Shown here: positions 1-8,252 of the stretch, in pieces | Layout of the letters: each line of letters starts with the position of its first letter | How positions within the stretch are numbered: the stretch's first letter is position 1 | From: Cylindrobasidium torrendii FP15055 ss-10 | Taxonomy: Eukaryota; Basidiomycota; Agaricomycetes; Agaricales; Physalacriaceae | Assembly: GCA_000934385.1 (NCBI GenBank) | Contig: KN880653.1 | Span: 28,513 to 40,841, forward strand | Length of the DNA stretch: 12,329 bases | Direction: 5' to 3' | Translations under genes and position numbers: made by a program | The notes under the pieces: generated by a model | The model's input: only the letters and a program-made list of their open reading frames with translations | What the model was told of the DNA's origin: nothing | Database searches by the model: none

Positions 1-1
1 C

Positions 2-472
2 CATCGCGATAGGCTTGAGAAGAAATTTGAAGAGGTGAAGAAGGAGGTATCGGATTCGTGGAAGCACAAGGACAGTTGGACACCGCGAGAGCGCGCGCTA
101 CGCGAGTGGAAAATGTCCCAGCAGAAGGATACCACACAATACAAAGAGTGGCTGAAGGAAGCGAAGGAGGCATGGCCGGAATTCTCTGAATTGGAGGCAT
201 GGGTACAGCAAGCAAAGCCCGTTATAAGCCTCCAGGCAAGGAGAGCAGCAAGAGCGGGGTATTATCCTGGAGCAGACGATTCAGATGATGACGAAGACGA
301 AGTTGATGATGAGGACGATCATGAAGACGAGGACAATGAAGACGAGGATGATGAAGACGAGGACGATGAAGACGAGGACGAGGACGAGGAAGAAGATGAA
401 GACGAAGATGAAGACGAAGGCGATGAGGACAGCGACGAGGAGGATATGATGCTGAGTGACAGTACTGTTTAG
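2..472 (+). CDS. 3' end of an unrecognised gene encoding a protein with an Asp/Glu-rich C-terminal tail (5'-partial)
   Basis: The frame is open from the left edge to a TAG at 470-472, so the start and any earlier exons lie outside the window. The visible 156 residues have two parts. The first roughly 92 are charged and helix-prone, with many Lys, Glu and Trp (motifs such as DSWTPRERALREWKM and KEWLKEAKEAWPEFSELEAW) and look like a coiled-coil or helical-bundle segment. After ARAGYYPGADD, the last 60 or so residues are almost only Asp and Glu, ending EEDMMLSDSTV. I do not recognise the family. Long acidic tails occur in histone chaperones, nucleolar proteins and other nuclear factors, but a tail alone does not fix a function. 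The downstream gap at 473-993 marks this as the true gene end. Confidence 0.7.
   Translation, partial: HRDRLEKKFEEVKKEVSDSWKHKDSWTPRERALREWKMSQQKDTTQYKEWLKEAKEAWPEFSELEAWVQQAKPVISLQARRAARAGYYPGADDSDDDEDEVDDEDDHEDEDNEDEDDEDEDDEDEDEDEEEDEDEDEDEGDEDSDEEDMMLSDSTV
280..449 (+). repeat. Imperfect GAY/GAR trinucleotide repeat coding for the acidic tail
   Basis: Almost every codon here is GAT, GAC, GAA or GAG, arranged as recurring units such as GATGAAGACGAGGAC. The repeat lies wholly inside the reading frame above and encodes its polyacidic tail. Coding repeats of this kind commonly change length by slippage; that is inference here. It also creates long spurious open frames on the opposite strand. 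Confidence 0.85.
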
Positions 473-993
473 AGCAGATAGTGTCCTGCCGCGCAAGTAC
501 CAAATGTTTCCCTTCCCTACCAAGAACCGCGAGTGGCAGTCAATGTTTTCGTGTTGTGTAGCTTGGGTCCATAATAATCTTCAATGAGTCTGGTCAGAGA
601 AGGACCTTTCAGTCGACATTTGCGTAATCCTTTTGAGGCAAGATGCCTGGTACATGGCATTCTGACCGACATTGACAAGCATGTTACATGAGCGCCAACG
701 AAATCGATACATTGTTCTATTGTATTTTATGTTTGGCTGAGCCTTTTAAGGATCGGCGAGATTCCCATTTCACTGTGCAACTGAGCGTCTGCCGTGTTCA
801 TGACCATTGTGAACATATATACTTAGCGCACCACTCATCACTTGACTATGCGCTAGCCACGGATATCTAGCATATTGAGCTATCACCGTTATCCGTGATT
901 GATGTCAAGGAGAGGCTGTGATCGAACCTATGAGCCTCCAGAGCGTCCGAGTCCAGGACAGCCACATCTCTCTCTCTACACTCCACCTCCACC
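473..993. other. Intergenic interval; 3' flank of the acidic-tail gene and promoter of the hydrophilic-protein gene
   Basis: No coding frame with plausible composition or splice structure was found. An A/T tract (ATATAT) lies at 815-820, about 175 bases before the next start, which is far for a TATA box, so it is only a weak candidate. A CT-rich stretch at 967-992 runs directly into the start codon at 994, as is usual for highly expressed fungal genes. No tRNA-like B box was seen. Confidence 0.4.
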
Positions 994-1936
994 ATGGATT
1001 TCATCAACAAGCTCACCGGACACGACGACGACGCCGACAAGAAGCCTGAGCCCATCGAGCCGACTGTCGCGGCGCCGGCACCCGAACCCGAACGGCATCG
1101 TTCGTAGATTACCCTTGAACTTGTACTACCATGATCCTCATCGATATTTCACAGACAAGCTCTTTGGTAGCGGAGAGGACGAGGAGAAGAAACATGAGGA
1201 GCGCCCGCCGGTCGAGCCTACGACTTCAAAGAGATCGTCCTTTATCGACAAGCTGACTGGACGGCACGATGAGGAGCCCGAGCCGGCTGTCGCGAAGCCA
1301 CCGCCTGTTCCAGCGAAAGAGCAGAGCTTCCTGGGAAAGCTAAAGGACCAGCTGGATGGGGACGATGAGCCGCCGGTCGTGGCTGCCAAGCCACCGACAC
1401 CTCCGCCGAAGGAGGAATCCCTGGGAGACAAGATTGGCAAGTTCTTTGGCCACAAGGAGCCTGAGAAGACATTGGAGGAACGCGAGGCTGAGCTCCGGCT
1501 GCGTGAAGAGGAGCTCAAGCGGCGGGAGGATATCATCAAGCGCCAGAAGGAGGCGGAGGAGCATCCCCATCTTACCCAGATCATGGAGGGCCTCAATCTG
1601 CGAGAGAAGACGCCAGAGCCGGAGAAGAAAGAGCAAGGTCTGGGAGCAAAGATCAATGCTGCTCTCGGTGGTGGACACGCTGCAGAGACAGAGGAGGACC
1701 ATTTGGATAAAGGTGCGTTACGCTGTACTCTAACCATTTGGACTGGAATTGACGCGGTATCAGCGATTGATTTCGTGCAGGAGCATATTCTGAAGAAGGG
1801 AGATCAGTCCCACGAGAGCTTCGTCGAGCAGATGAAGGACGACCAGATCGCGAGTTTTGTCAGGAAGCAGTATAAGGAGCGCACTGGACATGAATTCCCG
1901 CTCAAGGAGGCAAAGAAAGAGGAGAAGGACAACTAG
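994..1936 (+). CDS. Hydrophilic modular protein with repeated FxxKLxG segments and a coiled coil (LEA/dehydrin-like, unnamed)
   Basis: Three exons: 994-1099, 1155-1712, 1764-1936, giving 278 residues. The start has a strong context (CCACCATGG). Intron 1 (1100-1154, donor GTTCGT, acceptor CAG) is required because the first frame meets TAG at 1105. Intron 2 (1713-1763, donor GTGCGT, CTAAC branch at 1729-1733) has no in-frame stop. A short motif recurs at residues 3-9 (FINKLTG), 37-40, 64-71 (SFIDKLTG), 93-104 (SFLGKLKDQLDG), 124-134 (SLGDKIGKFFG) and 197-209 (GLGAKINAALGGG). The copies are separated by Pro/Lys/Glu-rich linkers. Residues 139-171 form a charged coiled coil. The C-terminus (AIDFVQEHILKKGDQSHES, then FVRKQYKERTGHEFP) resembles, as I recall, an end found on other fungal stress-associated hydrophilic proteins. 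There is no signal peptide or membrane segment. The stress role is inference. Confidence 0.85.
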
Positions 1937-2059
1937 GTTCGTTGTCGTGGAAAAGCGTTCCATCCAGTCCATTGCTGACATTTCGACAGGCAAGGATCTC
2001 GTGTAAGTATATGTACAATTACAACTATTAGTGTATTATTCCCGAGTGTATACCCTCTT

Positions 2060-2463
2060 TTATGACATGACTGAATACCGCCTGGTGAATGCGCGCGAGT
2101 CTTTCCCTTTCCTGAGCTTGCTGACGACGCGTTTTGGTTTGAGTGAAGCAAGGATGTCGGATACACTGGTTGAACTACTCCGCCGTCTTGGTGTGTCGAG
2201 GAAAGGCGACTCGACATTGTTCTCCTCCTCCTCCAGCCGTGCGTATATTGGCTTTGGACTGCTTTCTGAGCTCTTTGTGCGCGCGATGATTCCGCTGAGC
2301 ATGGCTGACATATCCGGCGCGTCCTGCAGCGAGGTCAGCGTGTGTCCAACGCCAACGCCAAAAATCATACTTGGTGGTCAGAGGGACAAGTGCTGGAAAT
2401 CTCGGGCTGGGTCTGCTGCTGCGCACAAGGACGCTGAGAGATGCGCCCCGTCAGCCCACTCAT
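2060..2463 (-). CDS. Small Ser/Arg/Lys-rich protein of unknown function (118 residues)
   Basis: Read on the minus strand: exon 1 2463-2371, intron 2370-2324 (47 bases, donor GTATGA, CTGAC branch, acceptor CTGCAG), exon 2 2323-2060 with a TAA stop. The protein starts MSGLTGRISQRP, has a Gln-rich stretch, then DAPDMSAMLSGI, an acidic EEEENNVESPF patch, and a basic Ser/Arg C-terminus (DTPRRRSSSTSVSDILASL, then KLRKGKDSRAFTRRYSVMS). It has no signal peptide, membrane helix or CaaX box, so it is not a lipopeptide pheromone precursor. RRRSSS and TRRYS look like basophilic kinase sites, which is inference. A TATA box lies 65 bases before the start. An alternative 5' structure is possible: ATG at 2551, 21 codons, intron 2488-2434, joining in frame at CGT (2433). 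I do not recognise the family. It is supported by intron signals and composition rather than by homology. Confidence 0.6.
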
Positions 2464-2785
2464 CGCCAAAAAGTTCAAGAAAGCTCACCTCTTGCCACTG
2501 ACAGCGGCCTCCACTCCCCTCGCCTTGTTTTATACCATCGGCTTTGCGCATCTTTCTCTGTGTCTGCTTCTCTCACTTTTCTTGCCCGCTGGATCACTCG
2601 GTGAGGGTACTGAGTAAAACCTGCGGCGTACACTCTCTTATGTTATTGTGTCTTTATACTTCCGGTCGGCACAGTATTCCGGCCGAAAGAGTCTGCTTCA
2701 TTACGAGGCAGTGACAAAATTGGGACTTGGTCAGGAGGAGCAGGCACGGTCCAGCAGCGAACCATAATCATTTCCAGATCCTTTG
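2464..2785. other. Tandem intergenic interval: MetRS 3' flank and promoter of the 118-residue gene
   Basis: Both flanking genes read leftward. The interval holds the TATA box above, a possible alternative first exon (2551-2489), and the MetRS 3' untranslated region next to 2785. I see no other gene, RNA or repeat. Confidence 0.4.
2528..2534 (-). promoter_or_regulatory. TATA box of the 118-residue gene
   Basis: The minus strand reads GGTATAAAACAAGG here, with TATAAAA at 2534-2528. Its distance to the ATG at 2463 (about 65 bases) is similar to that in the GH76 gene (about 55 bases). If it is a real TATA box, transcription would start near 2500, which favours the start at 2463 over the one at 2551. 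Confidence 0.55.
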
Positions 2786-4569
2786 CTAAAAGAGCTTCAC
2801 ACTCTGTACCTCGCCTACAGATCCTCCACCATTCGCCGCGTCCCACGATCGTTCATTCTTTGGTACCCCAAGAGCATCGAGTAGACGCCGTGCGACATCA
2901 GGCAAGAACGGCTGTAGGCAGATCCCAGCCACCCGCAGCGCCTCAACGGACACAACGAATGCCGTGGTGGTCGCGGCCGGGTCTTTGCCTGTCCAGGGTT
3001 CAACGTCGGTCATCGTTTTATTCGCCTACCGCCATGGTCAGCCTACTCTTCCGCAACAAAACAGGCGACAACGTACCAGCTTGAGCATGTCCATGATAGC
3101 TTTCAAACCAGCACCGACTTCCATTGCGTCCATCTCTTTGGCGACGCGTTCAGGAAGAGCGCGGGCCATATCCCTCAGAGCATCATATCGCGGGTCTGTC
3201 CCATTCTTGACATCTCCAGCAGCGACAATACCACGAATCTTGGCCGAAGTAATCCGCATGAGGAAGTTGCCCAGCACATTCTTCAACTCCGTGACCTCCT
3301 TCTTCAACTGCACCTCCGACCAATCCACGTCCGTCCTAAAGTTGCCCCCAACAATGGCCATAAAATACCGCACCTGGTCGACCCCGTACTCATCCATCGC
3401 AGCGAACGGATCCGTAGTGTTGCCTACAGATTTCGACATCTTCTTCTGTGCCGACGTCCAGTGCGCATGAGCCAGGACGCGTTTCTGGAGGGGCAGTCCA
3501 AGTGCCAGAAGCATCGCCGGGAAATAGACGGTATGGAACTTGACAATGTCCTTGCCGATGACCTGGAGATCAGGCGGCCAAGTAGTTGTGGTATTGGGGT
3601 ATCCAATGGCGGTCAGGTAGTTCGCAAGGGCGTCAATCCATACATAAATGGTGTGGTCCGGGTCGCTTGGCACTGGGATGCCCCAGGACAGTCGGGAACG
3701 CGGTCGGGAGACAGAGATGTCTTCGAGGTCGGTCAGGGATTTGAGCGTATATGTGTAATGCTGAACGGGGAATATCGAATCGGGGCGACTCAAGTAATGC
3801 TCTCGCAAACGATCCGCAAATGCCGATAGCCTGAACATGTAGTTGGATTCGACACTGTGTTCAACGATGGAGGATGTTTCATTGGCTATGGTATGAGCTG
3901 GGGAGGTTGGCGTTGCTGGAATGTGCGTGACCATGTTGTCCGTGTAAAAGGTCTCGTCGGTCACAGAGTACCATCCCGAATATGTGCCCTTGTAGATGAG
4001 GCCTTGCTTCTCCAGTTCGCGCTGCAATCCAATCAGTCTGAGCCTTCCTGTCAGCCAAAGACTCCTACCCAGACGTGTTGTACAGCATCTTTATGGGCTT
4101 GGTCCGTCGTCCGTATGAAATATGTATGTGATGCATTAGCCTTTTCGGCAAGTTTCTGTAGACATTCATTAGCTGCGTGGGAATAGCGTCAGGATGGGAA
4201 CACACACGAAAGTGCACACTCAGAGAGTCACAAAACTCCTGTGGGTCAAGGCCTTTGGCTTGGGCCGCCTTTTGTATCTTGAGGCCGTGCTCGTCTGTTC
4301 CAGTCACAAACACGGACCCTCGACTTGGATTCCGGAGAGCAGCGAAACGCGAAAAGATGTCGGCAATGAGAATGGAGTACAAATGGCCAATGTGGGGGAC
4401 TGTAGGTTGTTGGGTACGCCGTAAAGTGAATCCAAGTACGAAGCTCACCAGCATTAGGATAGAATATGGGTGTGGTGACATAGTAAGGCTTGGAGTTTGT
4501 GCTCTGCCAGCGACGTGCTGAGGAAATGTGTGGAATTCGCCTTCGGATACAGCCAACGCTGGCTGACAT
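2786..4569 (-). CDS. MSM1: Methionyl-tRNA synthetase, mitochondrial
   Basis: This class I synthetase charges mitochondrial tRNA-Met with methionine using ATP. Five minus-strand exons: 4569-4449, 4399-4206, 4155-4069, 4021-3077, 3025-2786 (TAG), giving 528 residues. The four introns are 47-51 bases and all phases agree. The N-terminus is Arg-rich with no acidic residue (MSASVGCIRRRIPHISSARR), as expected for mitochondrial import. The catalytic Rossmann fold shows YVTTPIFYPNA, then PHIGH (42-46), VTGTDEHG (72-79), YVWIDALANYL near 261-271, and the KMSKS loop in QKKMSKSVGN (KMSKS 328-332). The connective region GWYSVTDETFYTDNMV lacks a Cys pair, matching the zinc-free organellar/bacterial subtype. 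The C-terminus contains the anticodon-binding helices (ANKTMTDVEPW) and ends EVQSVKLF without an extra tRNA-binding domain. The size is close to that of the yeast Msm1 family. It is divergent from the GH76 gene. Confidence 0.95.
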
Positions 4570-5335
4570 TGGACTTGGATGGCGCTGTGCAGGCGGCGCG
4601 TGCGTTTAGACGCGTCGTAGAGTTGGTGATGGCCGGAAGGAAAGGTCAGACTCCGATCAAAAGTGATCGTGGCGCTCAATGATGCTTTGACCAGTTACTC
4701 AGTACTGTACCACCATGGCACCAACGAGACGCTTTCCAGCCTGTAAAATCCGCATGGAAGAATGTCCAGATACAAATTCAGACCAATGACTAGATCCTTT
4801 TCATCAGAGGTGTACTTCAAACACACATCGAGGCTGGTGGGTCAGCAGAGGGTCGAGTTTTTGTCGTCGTCGCCTGGACGCATGTTTGTGCCATAAGGAC
4901 GCCGGGGTAACAGAGGTAAACGTGACGGTATCCTTGCCTAAAACGCGACTTCGCAACGTCTATTTAGGTTGATCGCGACAGGTCCCATCTCAAGCGTGCA
5001 TGAGCGGTTTTTGTGTCGAGCGTCTCCTCATGAGTCTTTCTTACAGCTGCCCTGGAGCAGCTATGTATTCCCACAGTACTCAGCCGCTACTTCACTCCAA
5101 GAAGGCTCTTCATCCTTCTGAATCATCCAGCACGGAAAGAAACTAGGGTCTTGACATCGGCCTAAATCTCAGAAGGGTATGCATCTTGCCGCCGCGATTT
5201 ACGTCCTGGTCCCTTCTCGATCCCAGCTTCAAGACACGGAATTGTGAAACAGTTTCCTCTACCTAATTTAACGACGAGGTATATAAATGGCCATTGGCTC
5301 TGTCAAGAAGCAGTGTCGATTCCCCCCACACTACC
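4570..5335. promoter_or_regulatory. Divergent promoter interval between MetRS and the GH76 mannanase
   Basis: The 766 bases between the two start codons hold no credible exon. The GH76 side has a clear TATA box at 5280-5287. I see none close to the MetRS start, as is usual for housekeeping genes. A CCGGGG hexamer at 4902-4907 fits the SYGGRG carbon-repressor consensus, but one six-base match is expected by chance. No tRNA or repeat was noted. Confidence 0.5.
5280..5287 (+). promoter_or_regulatory. TATA box of the GH76 gene
   Basis: TATATAAA begins 56 bases before the ATG at 5336, giving a short predicted leader. A strong TATA box suits an inducible secreted enzyme; that part is inference. 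Confidence 0.7.
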
Positions 5336-6782
5336 ATGATCCTCCCTAGTTTCATCGCCCTTGCCTGCGCCGCCGCCGCCGCTCTCTCCAGCGCCCTCCC
5401 GCTGGAGAAGCGCCAATGTCAGGCAACTCTCAATACCGCGGTCGTACGTTCCTCTCAGTCTTTCGATATCGTCTGAGCTCACCCCATTGTTTACTAGGCG
5501 GTCAGCCAGAGCCTCCAGTCTCACTACTTCGTGGCCAGCTCTGGCATGTACACTGGCGGATCCCTATGGACGGACGCTGTACGTCGCCGCGTTTAGCGCA
5601 AACCTCTTCTCTTTCTCACGCTATCGTAGAATGCCGTCGAGGACTTGCACAACCTTATGCTGGCGACTGGGACCAACGAGTTCGCCGACCTCGGCGCTCA
5701 GAGTTGGATCGGCCGCAACGCTTTGAACAATGCGAACTGGGATAATGTGTACAACGGTGCCAACGACGATGCTTTGGTGCGTTCAAGTCGATTTCAGTGG
5801 GGTGTCCCTTGCTCATACCCTGCAGTGGATTGTATTGGCGCTCTGGAAGGTTGGAGACTACAAGGCAGCTCGCGGCCAGGACTCCAGCCCGTATTTCGTA
5901 CGTCTCCAGTAGCTTTGATGCAGGCTCATCGCTGATGTTCTCCCTCACAGAACGCTGGAAAGACCATCTACAACTCGATTGCGGGCCAGTGGGATTTCAG
6001 CGGCAAGTGCGGTGGTGGCAGTGAGTTCATGACTTCCTGGCCTTCGAATGTACTTCTCACGCCAATCCAGTTTGGTGGAACACCCAACAAACATATAAGA
6101 ATGCCATCACAAGCGAGCTCTTCCTCCTTACCTCTGCAGAAGGTAGCGTCCGTGGCTATGGTGGAGACTACCTCGCCAATGCCCAAAAGACGTGGACTTT
6201 CCGTAAGACCTTGAATTCCTTCATGGGATTGCTGGAGCTCTGACAATCATTCCAGTCAAGAACTCTGGCATGCGCAACTCGGACGGCCTCTGGAACGACG
6301 GCCTCACAGACAGCTGTGCCAACAACGGCCAAGAGACCTGGACATACAACCAAGGTGTCATCGCCGCTGGACTCGCATCCCTTTACGCTGCCACCGGCGA
6401 CGCTTCCCTCCTCACCGAAGCTGAAATCACGCTGGACGCAACCATCCGTCTGAAAACGCAAAACGGCATCCTCAAGGAATCCTGCGACGACGCCGTGGCA
6501 GGCGGCGCTGTCTGCAACCAGGACCAGCAGATCTTCAAGGGACTGTGGATGAAGCACTTGCAGTACTACTTGGACCGGGCCAATGATTCTGCGCGTACGG
6601 CAAAGTATAGCTCCTTCATTGGTGCGCAGGAGTCGGCGGTCTACCACTATGGCACGAACTCGGAGAATGTGGTTGGGTCGGTGTGGTATGCGGGATCCCA
6701 GGGTGGTTCGGTCTTCACGCCAAAGACGGACTCATCGGGAATTGCTGCTCATGTTGCTGCTGCGAAGTATGGTCCCTGCTAG
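5336..6782 (+). CDS. Secreted glycoside hydrolase family 76 protein (alpha-1,6-mannanase type)
   Basis: GH76 enzymes cleave alpha-1,6-mannan backbones; fungal members act on cell-wall mannan or remodel mannosylated and GPI-linked wall proteins. Seven exons: 5336-5443, 5498-5578, 5630-5776, 5826-5897, 5951-6020, 6071-6202, 6256-6782, giving 378 residues. The six introns are 49-54 bases with donors such as GTACGT, GTGCGT and GTAAG. The N-terminus has a hydrophobic signal peptide (about residues 1-20) followed by LPLEKRQ, a Kex2-like site at K25-R26. The catalytic Asp pair of the family is D109-D110 in YNGANDDALW. CGGGIWWN (156-163) and SGMRNSDGLWNDGL with GQETWTYNQG are further family blocks. 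The protein ends AAHVAAAKYGPC without a hydrophobic GPI-attachment tail, so it is probably released, unlike yeast Dfg5/Dcw1. Exact substrate cannot be told. Confidence 0.93.
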
Positions 6783-7311
6783 GTGCTCGTCGGGTTCATG
6801 AAGTTTATATTTATTTCAAATTATTTTGGGCTTTAATTGCATTTGGATCGACTTTACGAGCGCAAGGATTCGAGAACGAAACATGGTCCCTTGCCAAGAG
6901 CCTATGAAGAGTCACTAATCACTATTCAACGTTGTCAACGCTAGTCGAGCGCTAGTCTTGTCGAATGGTAGTTGTTCAAGCAGCCACAAAGGGACAGATA
7001 TCTTAGCCGGAGTTCCGGTCCGATCCCGAAGCTGCCGCGGGTGTCAATTCCATCTCGTACTCTTGCAGCCATGGCCCGTGGAATAGAGACTGCTGACCTC
7101 CTCCTCCTCAGAAATAACATCTATTCCGTTCTCTGCGCAGTGCTCTACCTTGATTCCCATTGAACGAAACCGCCTGAAACACGCTTGTCTCTCCCCGAAA
7201 CGCGTCCTGTGTCGAGGCGCGCCCATATTTATTCCCGCAGTGGTCCTGGATGTCTGTCAATAAATCCCTTTCTCTTCCTTTCCACCACCACCTTCACTTT
7301 CATCTCCAATC
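6783..7311. other. Intergenic interval: GH76 3' flank and GNAT promoter
   Basis: The first 60 bases are A/T-rich (TTTATATTTATTTC near 6804), as expected of a 3' untranslated region and polyadenylation zone. A CATATTTATT tract near 7224-7233 lies about 85 bases before the GNAT start and may act as a TATA element. A long pyrimidine-rich tract (7268-7306) precedes that ATG. No coding exon, tRNA or repeat was found in the 529 bases. Confidence 0.45.
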
Positions 7312-8158
7312 ATGCCCGTCACTGTAAGGGAAATACAACCATCAGAAATCGAGACTGTCATCGAAGTCCTCACCCGTGCATTCGCAACGGATGCATGCTA
7401 CAACTATTGGGGCAATGTCAAACCTTCCAGCGCCATCACCGACCTCTCCAATCTCACCCCTGCGTCCAAGCGCACATACAAGGGGCTCCGGGCATACCAC
7501 AATACCATCGTTCGGTCCAGCGTCGCCGTCGGCGCCCTCATTCTCGTTGCCGTAGACGACGACACCAAGGAGATCAAGGGCGCAGCGATTTGGAATGGAC
7601 CTGGAGTCGGCACAACAGACTTTCCCGTCGGTGTCTTGCTCAAGAACGGTGTGTTCAAGACACTGAACACATGGGGCGTCGGAGCCCTCAAGAAGATATT
7701 CGTCGAATTTACGCCAGCGGCGGAGAAGGTACACAAGAGGGTGTTCAAGGAGAAGGGTCTTGATCCGGAGAATTCATGGCATTTGGTAGCGGTTGGTGTG
7801 GATCCTTCAGCACAAGGGCAAGGTGCGCTTGTTCAGCGTTTATGATGGCTTCGGGAACTCATGATATGTAGGTATTGGCCCTCGACTCACAATACCGGAC
7901 GTGGTCATGGCCAAAGGCAAACCCCTGCATCTCGAATCGACGTCAAAGAGGAGCAGGGATCTCTACATACGTCTTGGATACGAGCTTCACGAAGAATTAG
8001 TCTTTGGAAAGGGGAAGATCAACGCAAATGGCATCGCAGCCAAGGGCCCCGAGGCAACAGGATACTCCCACTGGGTATTGACCAAGGTGCGCTGCATTGT
8101 CAACTTCTACTCGCTGTGTTAACACTTAGCCTAGTGGGACGTTCCAAAGAATCAATAA
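7312..8158 (+). CDS. GNAT-family N-acetyltransferase
   Basis: GNAT proteins move an acetyl group from acetyl-CoA to an amine; the substrate here is unknown. Three exons: 7312-7822, 7872-8086, 8135-8158 (TAA), giving 249 residues. The start follows a pyrimidine tract and begins MPVTVREIQPSEIETVIEVL, the usual first strand and helix. Residues AFATDACYNYWG and the strand GALILVAVDDDTKEIKGAA match the mid-domain core. The acetyl-CoA pyrophosphate loop is VAVGVDPSAQGQGIG, with Q-x-x-G-x-G at 168-173 split by intron 1 (7823-7871). The later LHLESTSKRSRDLYIRLGY is the typical C-terminal strand and helix that end in a LGF/LGY motif. The second intron has two possible acceptors: 8134 (48 bases, ending KWDVPKNQ), preferred for its distance from the GTTAAC branch, or 8129. 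It resembles the large fungal group of puromycin-acetyltransferase-like GNATs. It is cytosolic by default, with no signal or membrane segment. Confidence 0.87.
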
Positions 8159-8252
8159 CTTGTGGACTGTAAAAGTATAGGATGATGCACACTTGTGACT
8201 ACGTATCCCTGACCAAGTGCATACACCCTATCCTATCCGATATTTACACTGT
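8159..8252. other. Short convergent 3' region between the GNAT and ABC transporter genes
   Basis: Only 94 bases separate the TAA of the GNAT gene from the TGA of the minus-strand ABC gene. Both 3' untranslated regions must fit here or overlap as antisense ends. No distinct polyadenylation signal could be picked out. Confidence 0.4.

Noticed and set aside
222..523. Minus-strand frames rich in His/Leu/Arg or Val/Phe/Ile opposite the acidic tail, one looking like a membrane protein
   Set aside because: Direct by-product of the GAN trinucleotide repeat read backwards; low complexity and no other support.
688..870. 60-codon plus-strand frame upstream of the hydrophilic-protein gene
   Set aside because: Short, no recognisable motif, no splice partner; the region is better explained as promoter.
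1138..1737. Long minus-strand open frame opposite the hydrophilic-protein gene
   Set aside because: Ser/Arg-rich shadow caused by Lys/Glu/Pro codon bias on the plus strand; no intron or promoter signals, while the plus frame has coherent motifs and splice sites.
2060..2463. Small protein as a mating pheromone precursor
   Set aside because: It ends RYSVMS with no C-terminal CaaX motif, which basidiomycete lipopeptide pheromones need.
3461..3829. 122-codon plus-strand frame inside the MetRS gene
   Set aside because: Antisense to the conserved KMSKS-containing exon; composition is not protein-like for any family.
4902..4907. CCGGGG as a carbon-catabolite repressor site in the MetRS/GH76 promoter
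   Set aside because: A single six-base match to a degenerate consensus in 766 bases is expected by chance.
4999..5032. Inverted CATGAG/CTCATG pair in the divergent promoter
   Set aside because: Only six base pairs with a 22-base spacer; not distinguishable from chance.
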